A DNA stretch of 64,000 nt from Acanthosepion pharaonis (GCA_903632075.3 CAHIKZ030001813.1:6832501-6896500); one strand, 5' to 3'. Numbered from the stretch's first letter, positions 33,675-44,539 are shown. The notes: a model not told the origin generated them from the letters alone. Numbers and translations are program-made.

Positions 33675-34150
33675 TGACTAGGTTTCAAAAGCAGAAATTA
33701 AAAACTTCCAATTTAATAATAGAATTAAATTAAAATCCCTCGTATTCTTTAAATTTTTTTGCCGTTAAATTTGTGATTGTATACATTATATATACAATCA
33801 CAAATTTAACGGCAAAACAAAAGTGCCGAAAACCTTTTTGTTATTGAAAAAAACAAGTGGATGTTATCATTTGTTGAACAGGCACCTGTACCCTAACTTA
33901 AATTAAACTCATTTCAAAAGTAAATCATATTTTGATACAATAGCTGTCAGTGAAAATGAATACCCTACCCATCTTGTCAAAATGATTGAATTTCCCCGTA
34001 TCCTTAGAAACTAATATTAAGAATGTATGTTCTTATAATACTCAGTAAATTTCAAAATAAGTTATTCCAAAATGTGAATGAAACAGTACTAGGGATTTTA
34101 ATTTAATTCTATAGTTAAATTTGGAATTTTTAGTTTCTCTCTTTGAAACA
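33675..34150. repeat. Outer inverted repeat pair, with inner palindrome
   Basis: The block at about 33,680-33,742 (aattaaaaacttccaattta, aattaaattaaaatccct) recurs inverted at about 34,093-34,150 (agggattttaatttaatt, aaatttggaatttttagttt). Between them lies the perfect palindrome at 33,757-33,817. Confidence 0.75.
33757..33817. repeat. Perfect 27-bp inverted repeat with 7-base spacer
   Basis: Arms 33,757-33,783 and 33,791-33,817 (ttttgccgttaaatttgtga... and its exact complement) flank cattata. No ribozyme-like core is visible at the axis. Confidence 0.9.
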
Positions 34151-34301
34151 TGGTAATTCCTGTGTAGCGAGGAACCATATTTTTAAATTAGTAAATTTAT
34201 AATATTTATGCTCTGCAGATTTGTATTGAGCACTGATTTTTTTTAAATAAAAATAATTAATAAGAACACTGGATTATAAGTCTTACTGTTCTTACTCCTT
34301 A

Positions 34302-34369
<68 letters not shown>
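34302..34369. repeat. (TA)n tract
   Basis: A long TA run directly downstream, in the sense of the reverse strand, of the motif at 34,398. Confidence 0.95.
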
Positions 34370-34371
<2 letters not shown>

Positions 34372-34397
34372 TAAAATGACAAGAGTACGACCTATTC

Positions 34398-34441
34398 TTT
34401 GCCGACGCGTTTCATTCTTTGAGGGACTTTATCAAGGCAAA
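34398..34441 (-). ncRNA. Hammerhead-like motif (TTGATAA variant), second copy
   Basis: Reverse strand: TTTGCC (34,436-34,441), TTGATAA, A, GTCC... (helix II decayed to GTCC/GAAT), GAAA, palindrome ACGCGT, C, GGCAAA (34,398-34,403). Helix I is 6 bp and perfect. Compared with 30,633 (TTGCT/AGCAA), the pair next to the core changes on both strands, a compensatory change. Confidence 0.55.
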
Positions 34442-35077
34442 TATATACAAGCGAGCATATCATTGGTTCATCAAAGATTTAAAATTTGAAAACTTGCATG
34501 AATATTTATCAGGTGTTTGAAATTTCAATCAAAATGTACAGAAGGCACAAAGTGTCATAATTCAAAGTATGGTAAAGCAAAAGTAAGCGAGTACTATTCA
34601 AAGAATATTTTTTAATTAATGTATATTGTTTAAATTGTGATCAGATTGTTATAGTTTAGGATGTATGTGTATGCTGTGCATCTTCAAAAAAATGACGTAA
34701 TGGATTTAACCGTTTTCTTTGTATTTTTCAAAGTTTTTATGTATGCTGGCTTGGAAAAGTCGTAAGTCTTTCAGGAAAGAAGATATTGGAAGTAAACTGC
34801 GGCGTAGATTTATATTTTTATGAGATTTGTTATCACCACTCTCGAGAACTTTCCTTCTGAACAAATTACTTTATCTTTTGATAGGTTTGGCATCGTTAAG
34901 ATAAAAAATTGTGGATGAATTTATTTCTGTGTATGACTATTGCATTTGATAAATTGTTATGTATAAGGTCCCTTTTGTGTTCATCGATACGTTCTTTTTT
35001 AAATTTCTTCATATTTTCACAATGTTTTGTGAGTAACATTTTGGCAATTTATTTTATATATGCCTGCTTCTGAATGA

Positions 35078-35079
<2 letters not shown>

Positions 35080-35157
<78 letters not shown>
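35080..35157. repeat. (TA)n(GT)n tract
   Basis: About 60 bases of TA pass into about 18 bases of GT. Confidence 0.95.
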
Positions 35158-35769
35158 ATGTATAAATGTGTTGGATTTTAACTCATCAAATAAGAAAGAG
35201 ACGTTTCTGAAGAAAGGCTTCTCTTTATAGAAGTCGTATATATTGGATATTCATAAGAGGATAATCTTTAGGGACAATCTTGCGTGAAACTCATAAATAT
35301 TCCCCGCGTAAGGACGAATAATATTTTTCTTCCCCTCCCCCCACTTTTTATAGACGTTAATGTTATGGTTTTCTTTAGCATTTTTTCCAAAACCACGGTT
35401 TCCATATTTCTTTGGGAAATGCAAAGCACTAACATATATGCAAAGGAAAACCTTTCCCTGTGAGATTACTTTACTTCTGACTTCTTTTGTTTGCTTTTTT
35501 TTTTTTTTGCACAAAGGAAATACTTTCCTGAGGTTTCTTATTTCTGCATAAGCAGTGACACTTACGCAATGCAAAATGCAGTTTTCGGTTACATATGGCT
35601 AACTCTTTAGGGAACCTTCCTTCAACATCGTGTTAATGTATTTCATTATATCAAGGATTATTCAAGTCTACCTTTAATCCACAGATCTAACACCATTTCC
35701 ACTGAAAGTTAAACATATATGAATATAAATATCACGCGCAAATATATACATACAGGATAAATAATTTTA

Positions 35770-35862
35770 TGCTTAAGCAAAACCTATATTTACTAATTAT
35801 AAATGGTGAAGCTTAATACAAATTTTCAAACACCAATATTTTAAAAATAATTCTAAAATAAA
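35770..35862 (+). repeat. Direct repeat, copy 1
   Basis: About 90 bases including ctatatttactaattataa, atggtgaagcttaatacaaa and acaccaatattttaaaaata recur nearly unchanged at 36,721-36,805. Confidence 0.85.
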
Positions 35863-35893
35863 CAGCTTGTCATTTTTTACGCATATGCACCTT

Positions 35894-35897
<4 letters not shown>

Positions 35898-35962
<65 letters not shown>
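35898..35962. repeat. (TA)n tract
   Basis: A long TA run just after the first direct repeat. Confidence 0.95.
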
Positions 35963-35964
<2 letters not shown>

Positions 35965-36720
35965 ACCAATTATCAGAAAAAGGAGCATACCATGATGGAA
36001 AAATGCTTTAAACTTGATAAAAACAAAGATTCATCATCAAGCCCTCTTTGTGACTATTAAGAGGAATGATCAAAATATATTTTGATTATTTAATGAAAGT
36101 TTTTAATCCTTTCTGGCACGTTAAAAGTTTTGGCTGATAATCCTGTTTTTCTTTTGTCAGCGGAAGACAAATATTTGCATAGGAAACTGTAGTATTTTTT
36201 GTGTTAAAAACACAATGATTTGGAAAAACTTGCAAAAATCAAATAATTGTCAGATTTTAATAAAACTTTCAGGACTTCTTCACAAATGAATGCTATTTGT
36301 TTTTGAATTTCTTTTAGAAAATCTTGGTAAAAATATATTTTTACATCAGTCACCCACTACTTACATCATTTTATGACATTTCGATAAATTAAATTTTGCC
36401 CCCTTAATATTTGTATTAGATAAAGGCAGAAATCCTTAGTGAATTTAAATCATCAGATTTTTTTTTAAAACAGAAACACAAATTACCGAAAATCCGCTTT
36501 GATTTGTAAAATAAAAATGTAATAAACTAAGACATTATGTAATTAGAAAAGATTTTATTTGCTTTTATAAATAAGATGTATGAAGTGCGATTAAGAAAAA
36601 ATAGATGAATAATGAGTCTTTACAAGAAGTTTTTCATTTAAAAAAAATAATTTGAATAATTTATTAAGTTTTCATTCATTTACAATTCTGTATGAATTTC
36701 ATAATTTTAGATAATATGAT

Positions 36721-36805
36721 TAAGTAAAAACTATATTTACTAATTATAAATGGTGAAGCTTAATACAAATCTTGAAACACCAATATTTTAAAAATAATTT
36801 TTAAT
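36721..36805 (+). repeat. Direct repeat, copy 2
   Basis: It matches 35,770-35,862 with a few substitutions, in the same orientation, about 950 bases apart. Confidence 0.85.
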
Positions 36806-36982
36806 TGTTTTGTATGTGTATAAACGTGTTGATCTTTGGAGATATGGTCGACCATATGCGATATTATCAGAAAATAAGAGAGATAACTATTGTAAATCTA
36901 AAGCCAAAATTTCTAAAATGCAATGAAATATTAGATTACTGACAATATTTTCTCAATTTTTTTAATGATTACTGAGTACTAA

Positions 36983-37003
36983 TCTTACTTATTATAAAAC
37001 ACA

Positions 37004-37041
<38 letters not shown>

Positions 37042-38126
37042 CGTTTATTTATTTGATCGGATTTCCTACATTTTTCAACCGATTTCAACAAAACTTCACA
37101 GGACTACATAAAATTACCTTGTGGTGGTTCTGACAGCGCCAGAAATGGGAAGAATACAATTGTTTTTGCACAAAATCAATTTGAAAACACGATTAAGAGA
37201 CATCGTGAAAATGGAAGGGGGACAACTCACATCGGGATGTTTGTGTATGTGGGTTCCTTTAAATATGGGATCGAATTTCCTATATTTTTCAGCCGATGAA
37301 CCAAAAATTGACTTTTTTTGGCAGGTAGTGTTTCTTATTGTCTTGCACACATTTTTCTTTATTTTTAATATTCAGAATGCTTTAAAAATTCCATTTACAA
37401 GACAATTATTTGTAATAAAATTCTATTCAATCGGGAGACTCATAACGATTGAAAACAATGTTTTTGTTTGAGTTTGGGTTTGACCAATTTAAAAAAAAAA
37501 AAAAAAAAAAAACTAATTAAGACATGCGTATCCGTCAACCTTAAACAATAATCTAACGATCTCTACTGATTGTACGAATACAAACATCGGATAATTCTTT
37601 ATGTTTAGGGAAAGATAATGAAATCTAAACATACACAAGTCCTAACTAAAAATAATAACCGGAACGGGAAACTACTTTAAATACACATGGTGTCCAATTT
37701 TTTTACTGTATTCAATAAGTAAAAATCATAAATTGTAAAACTAAAAGATTACAGAAAGGCTACCTACATTTTTCAACCGATTTCAACAAAACTTCACTTT
37801 TTTTTTGGCATGTAGTGTTTCTTATTCTCTTGCACACATTTTTCTTTATTTTTACATTCAGAATGCTTTAAAAATTCCATTTACAAGACAATTGTTTGTA
37901 ATAAAATTCTATTCAATCGGGAGACTCATGACGATTGAAAACAATGTTTTTGTTTGAGTTTGGGTTTGACCAATTCGTAAAAAAAAAAAAAACTAATTAA
38001 GACATGCGTATCCGTCAACCTTAAACAATAATCTTTGTCAATTTTATTTTTCAATCTTTATGATGGTGGATACTTGATCTATCTCTTACTGTTATATCCC
38101 CGGGCAACGCCGGGCTCTACTGCTAG
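36983..38126 (+). mobile_element. Non-autonomous Helitron with internal 245-bp direct duplication
   Basis: It starts A/TCTTACTTATTATAAAAC followed by a (GT)n run (37,005-37,040), and ends with the hairpin cccgggcaacgccggg, then CTAG (38,123-38,126) and T. Insertion between A and T, a TC start and a hairpin plus CTAG end are Helitron hallmarks. Inside, 37,309-37,554 is duplicated at 37,793-38,033 with few differences. No Rep/helicase protein is encoded. The frame at 37,121-37,471 has no known motif. Confidence 0.75.
37309..38033 (+). repeat. Direct duplication inside the Helitron
   Basis: Both copies run from gtagtgtttcttatt to cgtcaaccttaaacaata, each with an internal poly-A. The A runs differ in length and a few sites differ. 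Confidence 0.9.
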
Positions 38127-38458
38127 TTTATATATAAAAGGCACTCACGTTACGGATAAAGTCTCTGTTGAATTACATTAGATAAACATCCTTCAGACAT
38201 TAAGCAGTCAACGCATCAACAGCTTAAATAAACAGCTAGTCATATTAAAAAATAAATTTCTCAGATATTTTAACTTAAAGTAAATAATATTTCTTTCAAA
38301 TCAGATTAATTGTACTTCAAATCAGCTAATATTCCCCAAATAAAGTTTGAGAAGAGGGTATATTACTTTTAGAAGATTTTTAATAAAGAGAATTACATTC
38401 TGATTACAGGTAGCTAAAAATGGCGCTAAAATGTACAATTTCAAACCGAATACTTCCT

Positions 38459-38461
<3 letters not shown>

Positions 38462-38520
<59 letters not shown>
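38462..38520. repeat. (TA)n tract
   Basis: A long TA run abutting the palindrome at 38,521. Confidence 0.95.
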
Positions 38521-38523
<3 letters not shown>

Positions 38524-38655
38524 CTAGTGAGCCAAACAAACCTACCTAGGTTTCACCTAAACGGATCGTCGGGAAATTCGGCCGAATTTCCCTGACATGT
38601 AAGCTGACAATCCGTTTAGGTGAAACCTAGGTAGGTTTGTTTGACTCACTTGGTG
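38521..38655. repeat. 46-bp inverted repeat enclosing a second palindrome
   Basis: Arms 38,521-38,566 and 38,610-38,655 differ at only two sites. Inside lies a perfect 22-base palindrome centred on GGCC near 38,581 (38,571-38,592). No hammerhead core is present. Confidence 0.9.
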
Positions 38656-39540
38656 TATCTAGGTCTGCTCTACGGTTGTATTGAGCTCTTTTGTTAGTTA
38701 GTTGTTTACTCGTATCGGGGTTTTTTTCTTTGGGCTTCAAACTGCATCTGTGCGATTTTTTTCGACAGACTTCCATGTTTGTAGCTCTTTCTTTTTTTAA
38801 AAACCTTTTTTTTCTCTCGAGATGGATTTGATTATTGCCAAATCAAAAATTCGAGGGTTTTTCGAAACCAGTATAGTTATCTATATTTGTATGTATATAT
38901 ATATATATATATATATATACTTACATGAATCTTTATGGATTCACGTACTTATTTGCCCGTGTGTTTATGAGTTTATAATCGGTTCGGGCTAATTTAGAAT
39001 TCTCTGTGAAGTAAAAGCAAAATAATTCACCGTGAAATTTTCCCCTTGAATGCGGTACAAAAGCCGATATTCAATTCAAAAGACTCCGCGAGAGGATGTC
39101 ATTGGCTATGAGTTTTGATTTCCTCAGAATTTATATTTTACAGTTCACAGTTATATTAACGGCTGAGACACCTAAAGCTATCAGCGTCAATGAAATATTT
39201 CATGTACATCAGAAAATGCTGCTTCGTTTACGATTGCAGATGAAAATCCAAAATATTTCTTGATGTTTTCCTGAAATAATAAAACGAACTTTGGATGCCC
39301 TGATTGAAAAGTATGTTTATTTTGTTTGCTCATTTTGTTTCTATTAGATGTATTTACAGAGAACACTTAATGATTTGATTTACTATCTTTCATGGATGGG
39401 CAAATAATGAATGCTTACGCCAGTGGAAAACTGCTCATGCATATCATCAAACGGTTCGGCTCAAGATGTTTACTTATACACTGGCGACAATAGTAGTACT
39501 ACTACTTTTACGTGACGTGTTTCTTTAGGATATATGAGAT
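38656..39540. other. AT-rich DNA; short (TA)n at 38,896-38,919
   Basis: Apart from the short TA run I see nothing assignable. Confidence 0.4.
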
Positions 39541-40080
39541 AATGGCTTTCCACAATATCCTATCGTTTGTTGCCCTACGCGATGTTTGTCTCCCTACAGT
39601 CGATGTTATACCATCTATTTACACAAGCTTGTTTGATTAACAAATTCTTTGTTACCCTCTCTCTCTCTTTCTTTCTTTCATTCATTATCTCCTGTGACTG
39701 TCAAATTCTACTAGCCCACTTTCCTCATTATGTGTCACAGAAATTTCAAATGCTTATTTCTAATTCTATGTTCAGGCTTCCTTTATATTTCAATTTTTCT
39801 TTGCTGTCACATACTTTGTATTCTCAGCATCCATATACAACCATTTTATGTTGCCTGATGTCGCCTTTTCAGCTCTGAGGAAAATTTTCAGAACTCACCG
39901 CTTTATAGCAGGATTGATATTAAATAGCGGTTGTGCTTAATTTTCTTTGTTTTTAATAATGTTTCCTGTCTCTTTATACTTTGTTTAGCCTTTCGAAGGC
40001 ATCTTTCGCTATTCCAGTTCACCTACGGATTTCCGTGTCATATGTTGAGTCGTCTCTTAAAAGATTTCTCACTTAGGTAA
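39540..40080 (-). pseudogene. Strongly decayed LINE C-terminal region
   Basis: Reverse-strand fragments in several frames fit the LINE block seen at 20,481: RR, stop, TGIAKDAFERLNKV (near 40,000), WMLRIQSM (near 39,840) and RNKHLKFL, stop, HIMRKVG (near 39,730-39,780). Many stops. Confidence 0.5.
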
Positions 40081-41285
40081 CTTTATGCACTTGCATGTTT
40101 CTAAGGTCTCCAACTCGTAGCTCGTAATCATTTTCGGTCCCTCTTGCTAACAATAACACATTTTGTGTTTTTAAAAATTATAATTAGTCCTTTATTTTCG
40201 CTGTTTTGTTTCTATTTGCTCCTCTTACGCTTTCTATTCTCAGAGTGTCACATTCCCCAAAGCTTTTTTTCCTCATAGTGTATCCCTGAACTATCTGGTT
40301 CTAAGTCAAACTGTTGTTTTTTTTTTCATGTTTTCCTTAAGAAACATCAATGGGTGCGATGTGGATTAAAAGAGACCAATATTTTTGTTTTTATTCGTCC
40401 CCATTATTTTTATTCTCAGTTCCATCGTTTTTTTTTTTTAACTTTCCCTGCTTTAGGTTTCATCTAAATACAGTCATTTTTCTTTGTTGAAAGATTGCTT
40501 CTTTTAATTCTGCTTTTCTTGATATATTGTCACCTTTTCTTACGCCTTGACTTACTTAATCATAATCTAATTTTTTTATCCTATTTCCTGTATTATCTTA
40601 CATTAATCCTTTTTTTGGGTCCATTTATTCTCACATTCAGGATCTTCTCATAATTTCCAAGTTCGTTGCTTTTTTCTTTACACCTCCTTCCTGTCGTAGA
40701 ATAGTTTGACACAATACATATTATTTATCAGTAAGCTTTAATAAATTCGGTATTTACCCAGTCCTCCCATTTATTTAAATGGAGGTTAAATAAAATTATA
40801 TTGTTTGAATTTGAATTAACTGGAAAACGAAAATCAAATCATAACGGGTCACACGTTCTACAAGATTCGGTATCTAGCCACCCCCCCACGAGGGTTGCAT
40901 GTGGCACAAAGCCGAGTACACGTTCTACAAGATGTGCATAGAATGTGGAGTTGCCGTTGGCAAACTGTAAATGATCAAGCAGTTTGTATATTATGTGAAC
41001 GGATGTGCTATGTAATTGCTTGTGCATTTTGCGGTAAACTGGTAGAAATGAGTAATGGGGGAATATCACACGGACTTTATACTCACATGCTTAATCCCAA
41101 TCCTAAATTAGTTATTTAATTGCAACTGCTACAATCACTATTCATACACTAGTCATCCTGGGAAGCGGTGACGAAATCAAAGGTTAAACAGCACTATGTG
41201 ACGAGTTGGTATTTTAGTTCCATATAAATAATAATCAATTTTTAGGATTTTACGAAGAGCACAGCGCCAGGAAATTTTAACCACT
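40081..41285. other. AT- and pyrimidine-rich DNA, no recognisable feature
   Basis: T-rich runs dominate to 40,700. The overlapping frames at 40,839-41,119 have no motif that I know. Confidence 0.4.
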
Positions 41286-41290
41286 ATTAC

Positions 41291-41328
<38 letters not shown>
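41291..41328. repeat. (TA)n tract
   Basis: A TA run at the sense-downstream end of the reverse-strand family G element. Confidence 0.95.
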
Positions 41329-41330
<2 letters not shown>

Positions 41331-41332
<2 letters not shown>

Positions 41333-42003
41333 TAAAGACATTTTTATTTATGTTTAACGTTGTTATTTTATAGATACAAGTATTTAAGCAAATGCTCTGT
41401 TTATGATAAACAGTATTAAATAACATTTACCAGCCTGAATGTCCGAGAGATTTTCATAGAAAATATTCGTTCATAGACAGGATTCGAACCTGCATCCTAT
41501 ACGGAACCGTCATATACGCTGACGTGCCTTGACCACTCGGCCACCATGAACCTTATGGTAGAAAAGGTCAAATTTACTGTTATAAACTACAATCTTCTAT
41601 GAATCTCGTACATTCATAACTGCTCTGGCGTATCGAATGTAAACAAATGACGTCATACGTTAAGAAATGGACGAGGTCCGACAATTTATTTATTAAAGAC
41701 ATTTTTATTTATGTTTAACGTTGTTATTTTATAGATACAAGTATTTAAGCAAATGCTCTGTTTATGATAAACAGTATTAAATAACATTTACCGGCCTGAA
41801 TGTCCGAGAGATTTTCATAGAAAATATTCGTTCATAGACAGGATTCGAACCTGCATCCTATACGGAACCGTCATATACGCTGACGTGCCTTGACCACTCG
41901 GCCACCATGAACCTTATGGTAGACAAGGTCGAATTTACTGTTATAAACTACAATCTTCTATGAATCTCGTACATTCATAACTGCTCTGGCGTATCGAATG
42001 TAA
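41331..42003 (-). repeat. Tandem duplication of a tRNA-derived element (family G)
   Basis: Two near-identical copies start with attaaagacatttttattt at 41,331 and 41,692, a period of 361 bases. Only a handful of sites differ (for example gaaaaggtcaaa and gacaaggtcgaa). Read on the reverse strand, each has a tRNA-like head (ttcatggtggccgagtggtc, B box ggttcgaatcc) followed by a non-tRNA tail that ends at (TA)n in copy 1. Confidence 0.9.
41477..41556 (-). pseudogene. tRNA-like head of family G, copy 1
   Basis: Reverse strand: 7-bp acceptor stem TTCATGG/CTATGAA, type II D arm (GGCCGAGTGGTCAAGGC), anticodon arm CGTCA/TGACG with loop GCGTATA, a long variable arm and a T arm with TTCGAAT. The body is serine/leucine-like but the loop would read GTA (tyrosine) and position 33 is C instead of T. 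It is therefore a tRNA-derived repeat, not a functional gene. The same sequence recurs at about 41,838-41,917. Confidence 0.7.
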
Positions 42004-42025
42004 CATATAACATATGACGTCAAGA

Positions 42026-42188
42026 GAAAGAGCGAGGGTATGTATATAGAGAGAGAAAGAGAGAGAAAGAGAGACAATATATATATAAAGAGAGTATATA
42101 TATAGAGAGAGTGTATATATATAAAGAGAGAGTATATATATATATGTGTGTGTGTATAGAGAGAGAGAGAGAGAGTATATATATATAT
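42026..42188. repeat. Mixed (GA)n/(TA)n simple-sequence region
   Basis: Alternating GAGAGA and TATATA blocks. It produces an SLSLYIYI reverse frame. Confidence 0.95.
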
Positions 42189-42249
42189 CATTGCAGCTTA
42201 TGTAACACAGTTTCCCCTAAAGTTTGATTGATTTGAATCTTTTTAACCC

Positions 42250-42477
42250 TTTATTCTACATTCAACACCATCACTTGATAAGACACCAGAAGTTTTTGAA
42301 ACAAAATGGCTATTTTTGCAGGGATTTTATAACATATTTATGTTATAATTTTTGAATAAATGATTATATTTGCTCTACTCTGTATTGAGCATCATTTTAA
42401 GAATAGTATTTGTTGGTTATTGGAATTTATTCCGTATACACCAATCCTATACTTGAATATATATATATATATATATT
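42250..42477 (+). mobile_element. Family E element, single orientation, ending in (TA)n
   Basis: It runs from caccatcacttgataagaca through aacaaaatggctatttttg, tattgagcatcattttaaga and ttattccgtatacaccaat to the TA run at 42,457-42,477. This copy shows the order of parts in a single orientation. Confidence 0.7.
42271..42306 (+). ncRNA. Hammerhead-like relic of family E, copy 2
   Basis: TTGATAA (42,275-42,281), a degraded helix II (GACACC/GTTTTT), GAAA (42,298-42,301), CAAAAT. It is weaker than its relatives at 22,420 and 44,832. Confidence 0.35.
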
Positions 42478-42844
42478 TGACGTAAATTACACCATATCTT
42501 ATAGCTGCAGCAATAACTATCTTCTCATTTTACGCCGGAGACAAATGTTAGAATCCCTGACAAGTGCCTACCACCAATATGACTAAATATAGAAAGAGTA
42601 AGTCAAAGATGCGTTTTATCCTCGGATTCATTCATGCTGTACAACGAGATTATCTTAAGTGATTTAGATAACCTAGAAGGATTTGTTATCGCCGGCCATA
42701 ATAGGAACAATGGAAAGTACGCATATGATACAGTGGTGAAGACTAACTCAGAAACAAAACTAAAAGTTTTCTTTATAGGATAGTAATGCTAAGTAAGAAG
42801 AAAACATTGACTCTTAAATGTAGACCTGAATATAGAGATAAACT

Positions 42845-43150
42845 ATATCCATCAGCAAAGCCTTTGATCGGGTGATTGGAGGTTTTGAAGAGCTTGGAAC
42901 CACATCTTAATTGTGGTTGTTCCCAGGTCCACGCTAGCCCGGGTGGTAGCACCTGTTAGGGTCCTAGCTATGGGCAAATAGTAAACCCCCACAAAAAAAT
43001 GTAACACTATCAAAGTATAAAATTGCATAGTTATAGTAAACTTACCAGCAATACATTGATAAAAAAGACTAGCAATGTATATTTATAGTAAAATGACCAA
43101 CAATATATTTTCAAGCAAAATAACCGGCAGTGCATTTTAAATGTAATTCA
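42845..43150 (+). repeat. Dispersed repeat family R, copy 2
   Basis: It shares ggtggtagcacctgttaggg and tcctagctatgggcaaatag with the copy at 14,135, and is followed by accagcaatacattga-type tandem units. The end motif ggttgatatgcc is absent. Confidence 0.7.
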
Positions 43151-43439
43151 AAGTATACAATTACGTTCAAAATATATTTATTTGAATCCATACCGACACT
43201 TAAGACAGAAACAGTGGTTGTGAGCAAAAGAGAAAACACTTGGTTTGAGCTACATATTGGGGATGTCAAAATCAAGCAGGTGCAGAAATTAAAATGTATG
43301 TAAGAGAAAAGCTGTGATACAGGAATTCTATAGTTCATTCAAATAACTGAAGTTGTCTTTTGGAAAATAGGTTCTTAGATGTAGGAATGTATCGTTCGAA
43401 ACAAACGCACAAAAAGAGATATAATCTCGGTTATTTGCT

Positions 43440-43560
43440 CACAGAAGAATGAAGACTTGAACTGACAGAGAAACGGTTCTACCGACGAATGCCAAGAATT
43501 TCATGGACAATATATGTGAGCAACTAGTAGTAAGAAAATATGAACAACAATAAAACTTCT
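43440..43560 (+). pseudogene. LINE C-terminal fragment
   Basis: The forward frame reads ELTEKRFYRRMPRISWTIYVSN, matching EMTEKxFYRRMLRIPWTxHVSNEEV in LINE RT proteins. It ends just before the 25-bp minisatellite. Confidence 0.65.
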
Positions 43561-43580
43561 TTTAATTGAAATTTGAAGTC

Positions 43581-43749
43581 AACAGATGAAATTACTACTG
43601 GAAGTAACAGATGAAATTACTACTGGAAGTAACAGATGAAATTACTACTGGAAGTAACAGATGAAATTACTACTGGAAGTAACAGATGAAATTACTACTG
43701 GAAGTAACAGATGAAATTACTACTGGAAGTAACAGATGAAATTACTACT
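43581..43749 (+). repeat. Perfect 25-bp minisatellite, 6.8 copies
   Basis: Six identical units (aacagatgaaattactactg + gaagt) start at 43,581, 43,606, 43,631, 43,656, 43,681 and 43,706, with a 19-base partial unit from 43,731. No differences are visible between units, which suggests very recent expansion. Confidence 0.95.
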
Positions 43750-44449
43750 ACATAAGGATAAAAGTAGGCTCAAGGTATTTAACACTAACATGATACGTGG
43801 TTACGTGGTCATCTGCAATAATGAGCTTAGTAAAGGTCACAAATATTCGCTTTAAAAAATATCTAGTGACCTTGTCAAACAAGAGATATTTTTTTATACA
43901 AAATGAAACTGAAAAAAAAAAAACATTGTGGAGACAACCAGTCTCAAGAGTAGGAACCTAGAAATGTTCTAAGATCGGGAATCAGAAAGTCTGTTTTTGA
44001 TTTCTTTGGAACCGGAAGCTTTTGGTACGTAAGATACGAAATTTGTTCTGCGATCAAGAGATGTATTTGACAGATTGGAATAAAAAGAAAAATAAGAGTT
44101 GAATTTAAAAGAGTTCATAAATCAAAGGAATTGTCACCGGATCATATCTGATGTCTCTCAACGTGGCAATGAAAATACGAAAGGTCACGTCTTGTACTCT
44201 TCTTTGAATACAATGATGAGATATTTCCTCTCAATATATTCTTCGACTTTATTTGCTTCTTGGATACAACCCTGGTAAATCGGTTTCTAAATTCTAAAAG
44301 ACATGTTTTATCACAACGATATATTGATATCCTATTTGTTCTAATGTTTGATAAGGTGATGTGATTAGCGAACAATAGAAAACCAATATTTATATCCAAG
44401 TAAATATCATCCGTCTAGAATATACTGATAAAATATATGAGTTATCACT
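43750..44449. other. AT-rich DNA, no recognisable feature
   Basis: Nothing assignable. Confidence 0.4.
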
Positions 44450-44454
44450 CTCTT

Positions 44455-44539
<85 letters not shown>

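Larger units (their letters stand above)
35160..36980. other. AT-rich DNA with a long direct repeat
   Basis: No gene is recognised. The region contains the direct repeat pair listed separately and one (TA)n tract. Frames at 35,251-35,574 and 35,360-35,551 carry no motif. Confidence 0.4.

Noticed and set aside
40839..41119. Overlapping coding frames on both strands with several cysteines
   Set aside because: No recognisable zinc-binding spacing or family motif in either, and neither is long.
41477..41556. Functional tRNA gene on the reverse strand
   Set aside because: The fold is good, but the body is serine/leucine-like while the loop reads GTA, position 33 is C, and the sequence recurs in a tandem repeat with a long common tail. 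It is a tRNA-derived repeat.
43581..43749. CRISPR-like array
   Set aside because: The 25-bp units are directly adjacent with no spacers. It is a minisatellite in a eukaryotic setting.
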